Shown: positions 41,672-50,083 of the stretch, piece by piece
Layout of the letters: every line of letters begins with the position of its first letter
Position numbering within the stretch: the stretch's first letter is position 1
Notes under the pieces: model-generated
What the model saw: only the letters and a program-made list of their open reading frames with translations
Told to the model about the DNA's origin: nothing
Database searches by the model: none
DNA from: Mageeibacillus sp. UBA1212
GTDB taxonomy: Bacteria; Bacillota; Clostridia; UBA1212
Assembly: GCA_002309655.1 (NCBI GenBank)
Contig: DBXM01000028.1
Coordinates: 1 to 61,950, forward strand
Length of the DNA: 61,950 nucleotides
Direction: 5' to 3'
Made by a program: the position numbers and the translations under genes

Positions 41672-42409
41672 TCAGAACCCGAGCTTTTTCGCCTCGTTCT
41701 TGCCGAAAAGCGCCTCGAAATCCCTGTGCTTCATGTGGCGCCACTTTCCCGGCCTGAGATCGCCGAGTTCGAGCCCGCCGAGCGCCGTCCGCTTCAAATC
41801 GAGCACCGGGAACCCGACCGCCTCGAGCATCCTTCTGACCTGCCGGTTGCGCCCTTCGCGGATCTTGACCCGCACGACCGCGTTGTTGCCCTTGAACCTC
41901 ACGACGTCCGCCTCCGCGGGAAGCGTCTTTCCGTCTTCGAGCTCCACGCCCTCGCGCAGCATTCCGAGAATTTCCTCGTCCGGCTCACCCTTCACGACCG
42001 CCTCGTACGTCTTCCACATCTCGAACTTCGGGTGCGTGATGCGCTGCATGAAATCGCCGTCGTCGGTGAGAAGAATGATTCCCTTCGTGTCGTAGTCGAG
42101 CCGCCCCACCGGGTAGAGCCGCGCGCCGTCCGCTTCCACGAGGTCGACCACACACACTCTGCCTCTGTCGTCGCTGGCGGTGGAGAGCACCTGAGCGGGT
42201 TTGTTGAGAATTATGTATGTCTTGGTGCGCGTAGGCTTTACGGTCTTTCCGTCTACAGTCACGCGGTCCTTTAAAGTCACCTTCGTGGCCGGGTCCGTAA
42301 CGCGTCTGCCGTTCACGAACACCCTTCCGTCCGCGATTATCTCCTCCGCCGCACGCCTGGAAGCGATTCCCGAATGCGCCAGATATTTCTGAAGTCTCCA
42401 TTCTTCCAT
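41672..42409 (-). CDS. rRNA pseudouridine synthase (RluB/RsuA family)
   Basis: A 245-aa pseudouridine synthase. An S4 RNA-binding domain at the N-terminus (RLQKYLAHSGIASRRAAEEI and DGRVFVNGRRV) precedes the catalytic domain with LYPVGRLDYDTKGIILLTDDG (catalytic Asp) and GRNRQVRRMLEAVGF. It modifies a 23S or 16S rRNA uridine; RluB-like is most probable. I chose the ATG at 42409; a GTG three codons upstream is possible. Confidence 0.94.
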   Translation of the reverse strand: MEEWRLQKYLAHSGIASRRAAEEIIADGRVFVNGRRVTDPATKVTLKDRVTVDGKTVKPTRTKTYIILNKPAQVLSTASDDRGRVCVVDLVEADGARLYPVGRLDYDTKGIILLTDDGDFMQRITHPKFEMWKTYEAVVKGEPDEEILGMLREGVELEDGKTLPAEADVVRFKGNNAVVRVKIREGRNRQVRRMLEAVGFPVLDLKRTALGGLELGDLRPGKWRHMKHRDFEALFGKNEAKKLGF

Positions 42410-42515
42410 AAACCTCACCGCCCTTTCCGGTTCGAAGTTCTTTCCGTGCTATGGTACCACACACGGCCGCCGATTTCAACTTTTCCCTTAAAAAAGGAAA
42501 AGAGTCAAGCTTGTT

Positions 42516-43820
42516 TCAATGTTTCTCCGCGAGAAATGCCTCCGCAGCGTCTCCCGCCATGTCTCCCAGCACCACGTCGCGGATCTGATTCTTGAGGTCC
42601 ACGTCCGAAGCGCATTTTACGTAAATGTAATTTCCGGTGTGCCCGTAGTAAAGTCCGTTCTTTTTTGTCTCGAACAGCACGCTGTGAACGGTCCCGCGCT
42701 GGCTCTCAAGAAAACGCCTCCCGAGTCCCTCCGCAACGCCGGCAAGCACCGCCGCCCGCTCGCGCTTCACCTCTTCCGGCACCTGGTCCGGCATCCTGTC
42801 GGCAACGGTCCCCTTCCTTCTGGAATACGGGAACACGTGAATCCGGTAAAAGCCCGCCTTTTTCGCGAACTCAACGCTCTCCTGAAAGTTCCGGTCCGTC
42901 TCGCCCGGGAATCCGACGATAATATCTGTGGTGATCGACGCGTTCTCGAAGCAGGAACGGATTTTTTCGATCATCTCAAGGTAGCCCTGCGTGTCGTAGC
43001 GGCGGTTCATCTTCTTGAGGATCTCGTCGGAGCCCGACTGGAGCGAGGCGTGAAAATGGCGGCAAAGGCCTTCAACGGAGGCCAGCCTTTCGATCACCGA
43101 AGCGTCCACCGCGTCGATTTCCAAAGAACTCAGCCTGATCCGCTCCGCGCCCGCGCTTCTGACTGCCGCCGCCGCGTCCGCAAGGTCGAAGCCGATATCC
43201 GTACCGTACATTCCTATGTTTATGCCGGTGAGAACGATCTCGCGGTGGCCGGAATTCACGAGTTCCGCTGCCGCCCGCTTTATGTCCTCGGGGTGCATCG
43301 ACCGCACACGGCCGCGCGCGTAGGGAATGATGCAATAAGTGCAGAAGCAGTCGCAGCCGTCCTCGATCTTCAAATTCGCGCGCGTGAGGTTTTTGTAGGA
43401 GCGCGGCGCCAGAAGCTCGAACTTCTCGCCTTTAAAGTGCTCTCCGACCGAAATCACCGTCTTATTCCCGGAATATCTCTCTTCGAACGCACTGTCCAGA
43501 AGCGCCGGAATAGCCGCTCTCCGGGTGTTCCCGCAAACTATGTCGGCGCCGAGCGCCTCGCCTTTTTCCGGGTTCGTCTGGGTCATGCAGCCGCAGAGCA
43601 TTAAAATGGCTTCCGGATTTTCGCGTTTTATGCGCCGCATGAGTTTCGCGGCCTTCTTCTCGCTCTCCTCTGTTACCGCGCAGGAATTCACGATGACCGC
43701 GTCCGCGTCCTTCCACGAAAACACCTGCTCATACCTTCCGGTGGCCTCAAGAAGCTCGGCAACGGCTTCGGACTCGTAAGTATTCACTTTGCATCCGAAC
43801 GTGTAAATGTAAAATTTCAC
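42516..43820 (-). CDS. mtaB: tRNA methylthiotransferase MtaB
   Basis: A 434-aa radical SAM methylthiotransferase that converts t6A37 of tRNA to ms2t6A. The N-terminal UPF0004 domain ligates an auxiliary cluster (YTFGCKVNTYES, VNSCAVTEES, LCGCMTQ), the radical SAM motif is CDCFCTYCIIPYARG (CxxxCxxC), and a C-terminal TRAM-like region closes the protein. TxxCxT-type Y/E variants match MtaB rather than MiaB. Start is GTG at 43820 with GAGG at 7 bases. It is followed downstream by rluB. Confidence 0.94.
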   Translation of the reverse strand: MKFYIYTFGCKVNTYESEAVAELLEATGRYEQVFSWKDADAVIVNSCAVTEESEKKAAKLMRRIKRENPEAILMLCGCMTQTNPEKGEALGADIVCGNTRRAAIPALLDSAFEERYSGNKTVISVGEHFKGEKFELLAPRSYKNLTRANLKIEDGCDCFCTYCIIPYARGRVRSMHPEDIKRAAAELVNSGHREIVLTGINIGMYGTDIGFDLADAAAAVRSAGAERIRLSSLEIDAVDASVIERLASVEGLCRHFHASLQSGSDEILKKMNRRYDTQGYLEMIEKIRSCFENASITTDIIVGFPGETDRNFQESVEFAKKAGFYRIHVFPYSRRKGTVADRMPDQVPEEVKRERAAVLAGVAEGLGRRFLESQRGTVHSVLFETKKNGLYYGHTGNYIYVKCASDVDLKNQIRDVVLGDMAGDAAEAFLAEKH

Positions 43821-43884
43821 AGCGTCGCCTCACCTCCTGAATTTATCCTGTTAGTTACGTCTTTGCCGAAAATCAGCGCGTGCC

Positions 43885-44051
43885 GTAAACGCTAAGTTTC
43901 GAGCTATTTTTTTGTGTACGGATCCGAAGGTGTATGAATATACTCCGAGAGGTCCGTACGCAAAAAGCAATTCGCCAGGCAATCGCCGCAGGCACCTTAT
44001 TTATCTAAACCTATGGCGGATTGCGTAAAGAGCCGAAAATCAGCGTTTACG
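43885..44051. repeat. Structured intergenic element, copy 3 (downstream of the SNF2 gene), divergent
   Basis: A 167-base divergent copy. Ends GTAAACGCTAAGTTTCGAGCT and AGAGCCGAAAATCAGCGTTTAC are inverted. The arm is GTACGGATC paired with GGTCCGTAC, and the third stem is GCAATTCGCC with GGCGGATTGC, different in sequence from the other copies but equally paired. The core hairpin is GCC-GCA-GGC. A right-end remnant GCCGAAAATCAGCG lies just left of it at 43865-43878, which suggests a second, lost copy in tandem. It ends five bases before the SNF2 gene stop codon. Confidence 0.75.
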
Positions 44052-44055
44052 TAAT

Positions 44056-47000
44056 TCAATATCCTCCGAGGAGTTCGATAAGTTCTTCCCTCGTGACCGT
44101 TCCGTCCGCGAAGCTCTCGCCCGAGAGCAGATCCGACGCCAGCACCTTCTTTTTGTCCTGGAGCTTCATAATGCTCTCTTCGATGGTGTCGCTGGCGATC
44201 AGCTTGTAGACCGTCACGATGTTCTTCTGGCCGATGCGGTGCGCGCGGTCGGTGGCCTGGTTCTGGACCGCCACGTTCCACCACGGGTCGAAGTGGATGA
44301 CGATGTCGGCGCTCGTAAGGTTGAGACCCGTTCCGCCGGCTTTCAGCGAGATGCAGAACACCGGCACGTCGTCGTTGTTGAACTCCTCGACCATTTTCGT
44401 GCGTTTTTCCTTCGGCGTCTGGCCCACCAGGCTGAAATACTTGATCTTTTCGCCGTCGAGGTGCTTCTCGATGATCGACAGCATGCTCGTGAACTGCGAG
44501 AAAATCAATATTTTGTGGCCGCCGTCGATCGCGCGCTTGACGATTTCGATGCAGAGGTCGATCTTCGCGGAGCCGCCCTTGTAGTTCTCGTAAATGAGCG
44601 ACGGATCGCAGCAGATCTGGCGCAGCCGCATAAGCTCCGCGAGAATCTGGACGGCGCCGCTCTTCATCTCGTCACCGTTCTTCCCGAGCAGGTTCTGCTT
44701 TATATTAATGAGGGTCGCGCGGTAGAGCTTGCTCTGTTCATCGGTGAGCCTCGCCGTAACGGTCTCCTCGAGCTTGTCGGGAAGGTCGCGCAGAACGTCG
44801 GATTTGAGCCGCCTGAGCACGAACGGGTGAATGATCTTCCTCAACGCAATCAGCGCGTCCTTGTCCTTGAAGCTTACGATCGGCGTCTCGTATTCCTCTT
44901 TGAACTGCCTGTAGTCGTGCAGGAAGCCTGGCATCAGGTAGTCGAAAATGCTCCACAGCTCGCAGAGCTTGTTCTCGATCGGCGTGCCGGTGAGCGCGAG
45001 CCTGAAGCCGGAGTTGATCTGCTTGACCGCTTTTGACGAGAGCGTCGAACTGTTCTTGATGTACTGGGCCTCGTCGATGATCTGGTAGCCGAATTTCATT
45101 CCCGAATACGCGTCGATGTCGCGCCTCAGCAGGTCGTAAGAGGTTATCACCACGTCTTCCTGCCGGACCTTCGACAGAATCTCGAGGCGGTCCTCCTGCT
45201 TTCCGGAGACGATAACCAGCGGCAGATTCGGCGCGAACCGCTCAAGTTCACTCTTCCAGTTGTACACGAGAGACGCCGGGCAGACTATCAGCGCGCCGCT
45301 CCTCTCGCCCTCTTCATATTCGGAACTCAGGAACGCGATCGCCTGAACCGTCTTCCCGAGGCCCATTTCGTCCGCCAGAATTCCGCCGAAACCGTTGTTT
45401 TTGAGCGTTTTCAGCCATCTGAAGCCGTGTTTCTGGTAGTTTCTGAGCGTGTCGTGCAGGAACGAAGGCACCTCGAAGTCGTTGTCCTCGAAGGTCTTCA
45501 TGTTTCTGATGAGCGCCCTGAAATTCTTGCTGCGGCTGATCAGAACGTTTTCGTTGTCGGACAGCTCGTTGTCGAGGAAGAGCGCCCTGAACTTGGGCAC
45601 GACCACCGTTCCCGAAGAGAGGGAAAGGCCGCTCATTTCGAGCATTTTCCCGACGTCGGCCAGATTTCCGAAGCCCTCGCCTTCCACGCTGATGAACGTC
45701 CCGTCGGTGAGGCGGAAGAACTTCTTTTTGCGGTCGTACTTTTTGAGAATTTCCGCCAGCTGCTCGGGCGTGAAGTCGTCGCTGTGAATCGAGAACGTCA
45801 GCAAATCGCCCTGCAGCGACACGCCGGCGGTGATTCGCGAAGCCTTTTTGACCTTGACCGACTTCAGCTTGTCTGAAACGAACACCTCGCCCAGATTCTC
45901 GAGCTCGTAGATCTGCTCGGTTATAAACTCGTAAAACGCCTGGTCGTCCTTGACCATGACCGCGGCGCCGTTCACCGGGTCGTATTTGTTGAAGTACTTT
46001 TTGAGGTACTCTCCCGCCGCCATTTCTGCCGCCTCGTTCCTGACCGAGTCGCTGTAGTCACGGTCGGAAAGGATGTTGAAGCGCTTTTCGCTGTCGCCCT
46101 CGCCGTAGCAGGCGTAGAGCTCGCAGGAGATCACGTCAGGCCGCGGCATGTCGATGTACGCTTTGATCGCGGCCGGCTGCGGGGTGTAGTGCGCCTCGTT
46201 GAGGTCGATGACAGTCACGTCGCAGCACTTCTTGAGCGTCTGAAGCATCTCGGGCACGAACAGCCTGAGGTCCTGCTCGGCGATGAAGATATCCCTGCAG
46301 GCGGAGCGCGAGACGTACGCGAAGAACGGCTCCATTCCAGGAAGCGCACTCTTGTCGGCGACGTAGATCGTTCTGTCCTTCACGAAAACGAAGCAGTCCG
46401 CGCCGATGAAAACGGGCATGAACGACCCGGTGAGCAGCGCCCCGTTGCCGTCGAGACCCGTCAGCGTGAACCTCAGTTCCGGCGTTCCCGCGACGACGTC
46501 ATACTTTTCAAACACCGGCCTCACGGAGGTCTTCAGGGTGTTTTCGGAGGTTTTCGCCTCGCCTTCCTGAACGTCGTTTTTCTCCCTGTTTTCGGCAAAA
46601 TTACCGTTTGCCGAAGCGCCTTCGTTATCAGCCTGTCCGTCGTCTTCCGGCTCCGCCTCGAGCGCCTCCTCCGGCTCCGAGAACTCCATCTGCGACGCAA
46701 GACCCGCCTTCGACGTGGCGTTGTGAACGTCGATCGTCGTTCCTTCGACCGCCTTGAAGAACCTGTCGATAAGTTCCCTCTTAAGAGTCACGTACCGTCC
46801 GTCGTCCTCGTTCTTGGCGGAGTAGGATTTCACGTAGGTCAGTCTGTTCTGCTCGTACCTGTCGAGGAAGTCGATCAGCCGCCTGGAGTTTTCGTCAAAA
46901 AGCTGCAGCGAGTGAACCAGGCTTCTGTTCTTGCCGTAGCTAACCGCCCGGTTCTGCTTGACGGCGTTCACGTACGCTACCACGTCCTTGACTATATACA

Positions 47001-47550
47001 GTCGCGAATCCCCCGCCTTGAACTCGACGGTCATCGAGATGTCGCTCATGGAAAGGTACGGAACCAGCGTCAGGCTGCCCTCGCGGCTCTTCTGCCTGAT
47101 CTCGACCCGCCTTCTGTTGTCCTCACTCTCGAGAATGTCCAGAAACGCCTTGTCAGTCTCCACGGGAACGTCCCTGACGGCCTGTCTGTAAGAGCCGTCG
47201 TCCTTTTCGTCCAGGACCCCCGAGTCCCTCATTTCCAAATATTTAAGAATAAGCGCAATGCAGTGCTTGCAGATTCTGTTCTTTTCGGTGCTTCCCGGGC
47301 AGCTGCAGGTGTCCAGAATGATCCTTCCGGAACCGGGAACGCTCTCGCCTTCGTCTATAACGGCGCGCGCAGAGTAGTCGTCGAAGGTTCCCCGCACAGT
47401 GGCGGAAATTTCGACAACGTTTGCGGCGTCTGAGTCTTCAATTTTCTTGCAGGTAAAGTTATCAATACGGTTGTTGTTGAAATAGTCAAGACCGTGCTGA
47501 AAATCCACACGCGAAGCGCACGCGGACTGCAATTGAAGCTTTGTAAACAT
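44056..47550 (-). CDS. SNF2-family helicase with SWIM zinc finger
   Basis: A 1164-aa protein. N-terminal SWIM zinc finger with C82, C84, C94 and H96 (TCSCPGSTEKNRICKHC). Then an SNF2-associated region (residues about 100-680), and an SNF2/SF2 helicase core: Walker A DEMGLGKTVQAIAFL, motif II DEAQYIKN, LTGTPIENKL, HPFVLRRLKSDVL, SQFTSM, AGGTGLNLTSADIVIHFDPWWN and QATDRAHRIGQ. It is a large ATP-driven DNA translocase of unknown target, common in Firmicutes. GGAGG precedes the ATG by 13 bases, and a promoter is seen upstream. Confidence 0.93.
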   Translation of the reverse strand: MFTKLQLQSACASRVDFQHGLDYFNNNRIDNFTCKKIEDSDAANVVEISATVRGTFDDYSARAVIDEGESVPGSGRIILDTCSCPGSTEKNRICKHCIALILKYLEMRDSGVLDEKDDGSYRQAVRDVPVETDKAFLDILESEDNRRRVEIRQKSREGSLTLVPYLSMSDISMTVEFKAGDSRLYIVKDVVAYVNAVKQNRAVSYGKNRSLVHSLQLFDENSRRLIDFLDRYEQNRLTYVKSYSAKNEDDGRYVTLKRELIDRFFKAVEGTTIDVHNATSKAGLASQMEFSEPEEALEAEPEDDGQADNEGASANGNFAENREKNDVQEGEAKTSENTLKTSVRPVFEKYDVVAGTPELRFTLTGLDGNGALLTGSFMPVFIGADCFVFVKDRTIYVADKSALPGMEPFFAYVSRSACRDIFIAEQDLRLFVPEMLQTLKKCCDVTVIDLNEAHYTPQPAAIKAYIDMPRPDVISCELYACYGEGDSEKRFNILSDRDYSDSVRNEAAEMAAGEYLKKYFNKYDPVNGAAVMVKDDQAFYEFITEQIYELENLGEVFVSDKLKSVKVKKASRITAGVSLQGDLLTFSIHSDDFTPEQLAEILKKYDRKKKFFRLTDGTFISVEGEGFGNLADVGKMLEMSGLSLSSGTVVVPKFRALFLDNELSDNENVLISRSKNFRALIRNMKTFEDNDFEVPSFLHDTLRNYQKHGFRWLKTLKNNGFGGILADEMGLGKTVQAIAFLSSEYEEGERSGALIVCPASLVYNWKSELERFAPNLPLVIVSGKQEDRLEILSKVRQEDVVITSYDLLRRDIDAYSGMKFGYQIIDEAQYIKNSSTLSSKAVKQINSGFRLALTGTPIENKLCELWSIFDYLMPGFLHDYRQFKEEYETPIVSFKDKDALIALRKIIHPFVLRRLKSDVLRDLPDKLEETVTARLTDEQSKLYRATLINIKQNLLGKNGDEMKSGAVQILAELMRLRQICCDPSLIYENYKGGSAKIDLCIEIVKRAIDGGHKILIFSQFTSMLSIIEKHLDGEKIKYFSLVGQTPKEKRTKMVEEFNNDDVPVFCISLKAGGTGLNLTSADIVIHFDPWWNVAVQNQATDRAHRIGQKNIVTVYKLIASDTIEESIMKLQDKKKVLASDLLSGESFADGTVTREELIELLGGY

Positions 47551-47589
47551 TTTCCGGCGTACTCCTCCCTGTTTTTTGTATCACATAAC

Positions 47590-47618
47590 ATTATAGCACA
47601 GATCAATAAACTTTTGAA
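47590..47618 (-). promoter_or_regulatory. Promoter of the SNF2 gene
   Basis: On the minus strand TTCAAA (47613-47618), 17-base spacer, TATAAT (47590-47595), 40 bases ahead of the start codon. Confidence 0.65.
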
Positions 47619-47699
47619 CAGTCTTGATGCGTTTTTTCAAGCTTTTTTAAAGAATCGTTTCCGGGCGGGAACGACCCATGCGCCGCACCATGTATAAAA

Positions 47700-47880
47700 T
47701 CGAGTAGGGGCTAACGAGTAGCCCCTCTCACACCACTGTACGTGCCGTTCGGCATACGGCGATTCAACTCAAGTAATAATCCAAACAGCTTAGAAGTCCT
47801 CGTTTTGCGAGGATTTCTTTGTTGATGAGGTGCAATCCTGTTGCTGCCGCCGCGAAAAACCTTTTCATAGCAAGAGGCAC
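47700..47880 (-). mobile_element. 3' remnant of a group II intron
   Basis: On the minus strand a domain V-like hairpin (GCCGTATGCCGAACGGCA with CGTAC after it) is followed by GTGTGAGAGGGGCT, a domain VI-like stem GGGGCTACTCGTTAGCCCC and the terminal TACTCGAT typical of intron 3' ends. The intron 5' part and most of the maturase are missing. The truncation is near 47870, immediately behind the downstream hydrolase gene. This is a decayed element, not active. Confidence 0.6.
47764..47868 (-). pseudogene. C-terminal fragment of a group II intron maturase
   Basis: 34 codons are left, ending INKEILAKRGLLSCLDYYLS before a TGA. This looks like the C-terminus of an intron-encoded reverse transcriptase and lies just 5' of the domain V-like hairpin, the normal arrangement. 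No upstream RT domain is present. Confidence 0.5.
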
Positions 47881-47905
47881 CTCCCTCCAATCATTTCCGA
47901 CCCTT

Positions 47906-48835
47906 TTATTCCCCTATAAATCGGAGAATTTCGTCAAAAACCGCCGGGTCCTGAGCCGTCATTTTCGCGATATCCTTGTCCGTAAAATACGCTTTCCGCT
48001 CCTCGAGCGTCACGTCTTTGTTTTCGCGCATAAGCCTGTAGTAGCCGCTCACCCACCCGTTCATCAGGGAAAGCGCCTCCGTCGTGTACTGTGGGTTGTG
48101 TTTTTTGTTTTGGACGGTGACGACGCGGACGTTCGGGTTGCCGAATCTAAGGGCCCTGCCGGCGTTGTGCTTGTAGTTGACCATCGGGTCGTCGGTAGAG
48201 TGGATCCAGAGTATCCTGTCGGAAGTCGTTTTGAGGTACGCGCGGTTGTCGAGCGACGCGTAGCGCGGGTCGAGTGTTTTTTCGAAGCGTTTGATTCGGT
48301 CGGCAAGGATCCGGAGCTTCACGAAGCCCATCATCTCGTCGGAAATCGTGACAAAGCCGGAAATGATCACCGCGCGCGTCACCGACGGCAAGACGTTCGC
48401 GACGTTAAGCGCCGTGTAGCCCCCGAGCGAGTGGCCGACAGGAATGATCTCCTCCGCCGGTTTCAAAAGGTCAAGCAGCTCCAAAGCGTCCGCGGTCGGC
48501 GCGTTCACCGAGGTCATCTTTTCGCCTCCCGAAGCGCCGCAGCCTGTGTAGTCAAGCGTCACCACGCGGTATCCCGCCCTGCAGAGCGTCTCGATCTCCG
48601 CAAGATACGCGGTGTGCCCCGGCCCCATTCCCGGGCAGAACAAAACGAGTTTCCCCGGCTTATACCCCTCGTAAAAATACGTGAAGTACTCGATCCTGAC
48701 GCCGGCCGAATTCGAAAACGACCTCTGCTCACACAAAAGTCCCGGAAAATCGGCCGCGGAGTAATACGGGACGGCCTCGTCCTTGTCGTACCGCTGCAAA
48801 AAATTCTTTTGATACATGTTTGTGATAAGGCCCAT
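47906..48835 (-). CDS. Alpha/beta hydrolase
   Basis: A 309-aa alpha/beta hydrolase. The nucleophile elbow is VGHSLGGYTA (Ser), the oxyanion strand is LVLFCPGMGPGHTAYL, and the acid and His are in HSTDDPMVNY and NKKHNPQYTTE. Esterase or acyl-transfer activity; substrate unknown. The ATG at 48835 follows GGAGG; the longer frame to 48895 is unlikely. No signal peptide. Confidence 0.88.
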   Translation of the reverse strand: MGLITNMYQKNFLQRYDKDEAVPYYSAADFPGLLCEQRSFSNSAGVRIEYFTYFYEGYKPGKLVLFCPGMGPGHTAYLAEIETLCRAGYRVVTLDYTGCGASGGEKMTSVNAPTADALELLDLLKPAEEIIPVGHSLGGYTALNVANVLPSVTRAVIISGFVTISDEMMGFVKLRILADRIKRFEKTLDPRYASLDNRAYLKTTSDRILWIHSTDDPMVNYKHNAGRALRFGNPNVRVVTVQNKKHNPQYTTEALSLMNGWVSGYYRLMRENKDVTLEERKAYFTDKDIAKMTAQDPAVFDEILRFIGE

Positions 48836-49021
48836 TTTTTCCTCCCGAAGAGCGTTTTTAGGGCGTGTTTTACGTGTTTCGTTGGAATCCGGCACGTTTC
48901 CGGCTAGTTTTACAAAAATCTCACGCCCCCGCGCCGTACGTTTTCGCCGCCTCTTACTCTTAACTATACCCGCGTTTCGTCAAAAAATCAACCGCTCTCC
49001 CCCAAAAAACGACGTCTCTTT

Positions 49022-50068
49022 TTAATCGATCCTGCTGCCGCCCCACTCGACGACGGTAAATCCTTTACGCTCGGGCGCGGCAAGCAAGCTAAGGTCGGGC
49101 GCCTCGACATCCGTCTCGTTTTCAAGCGGTTTGAAGACCATAAACACCCTGATAACAGTGTCCGGCGCCGGATCGACAGTCAGGACGGCGTTTTTCTCGT
49201 ACGCCCCTGTCTGGAACGTGATCAGGTTGTACCGGTTGTCCTTCATCAGCGGGAGCCAGTAGATGATAAACTCGTTCGCCTCCCTCTCGGAAAGCCCCAG
49301 CTTCGGGAGCGTTTCGGAAAGGAACGACGCTGTTTCGCTGCCTTTTACGCAGAAGCCCTTCGACAAGTCAAAATCGGTCCCGCAGGCGCCCCTGCCCTCC
49401 CAGTAGAGCGCATAGTATCGCTTTCCGTCGGGGAACGTCAGCGTTCCGTCCTTTGAAGCAATGAAGCCGGTCCAGCCCTCCTCGCCGTACTCCGGGTACG
49501 TGCACGTCAGCACGCCGTTAAAGTCGAGGCGGACGCTGCAGACGGTATCCTCCTCCGGGTAGAGGTAGATGATTGGCTTGTCAAAAACAGGCTCCGTGGC
49601 AGGATCGGCGGGCCGGACGCTTATCGTTTTCGTGACGGTGAGCTTCGTCTCATGATAGTATCCTCCGACGCTCTCATGCTGCAGCGTCTCCCTGACCACG
49701 TCCTTTCCGTCAAAAACGACCCTCAGCGTCTGGAACCACCCAAAAGCCTTGTTCGCGCCGGCGTATTTGACAAAAACGTCGTCCTCGAACTCTCCTCCGC
49801 CGCCGAAGCCGTTTTTGTCCAGGACCGTTACGTAAACGTAGCCCACGTAAATCGTTCCGGGTTCAAACGACGTTACGCCGCGGACGCACGTTAAAGACGC
49901 GTCGGAATCGTGCGACTCATAAAACGTCTCGCCGCCTGTCTCACCGGGCTCCTCCTGCGGCGCCTTGCCGCAGCCAAAAGACGTCGCGACCATCAAAGAA
50001 GCCGTCAGAACAGCAATAACCATCTTCAAAAATCTCATTTTTGCCATTCCAAAATGCTTTTCGTTCAT
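49022..50068 (-). CDS. Lipoprotein with conserved KPIIYLYPEE-type domain
   Basis: A 348-aa lipoprotein with a lipobox ending in Cys near residue 33. The mature part contains a conserved region of unknown function: KPIIYLYPEEDTVCSVRLDF, DGKRYYALYWEG, ANEFIIYWLPLM, YNLITFQ and the C-terminal KGFTVVEWGGSRI. I recognise this as a recurrent hypothetical family in Firmicutes but cannot name a function. It starts 15 bases after the sigma-associated membrane protein gene, on the same strand, so it is likely in that regulator's operon. AAGGAG precedes the ATG. Confidence 0.75.
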   Translation of the reverse strand: MNEKHFGMAKMRFLKMVIAVLTASLMVATSFGCGKAPQEEPGETGGETFYESHDSDASLTCVRGVTSFEPGTIYVGYVYVTVLDKNGFGGGGEFEDDVFVKYAGANKAFGWFQTLRVVFDGKDVVRETLQHESVGGYYHETKLTVTKTISVRPADPATEPVFDKPIIYLYPEEDTVCSVRLDFNGVLTCTYPEYGEEGWTGFIASKDGTLTFPDGKRYYALYWEGRGACGTDFDLSKGFCVKGSETASFLSETLPKLGLSEREANEFIIYWLPLMKDNRYNLITFQTGAYEKNAVLTVDPAPDTVIRVFMVFKPLENETDVEAPDLSLLAAPERKGFTVVEWGGSRID

Positions 50069-50083
50069 GTCAAGCTCTCCTTA

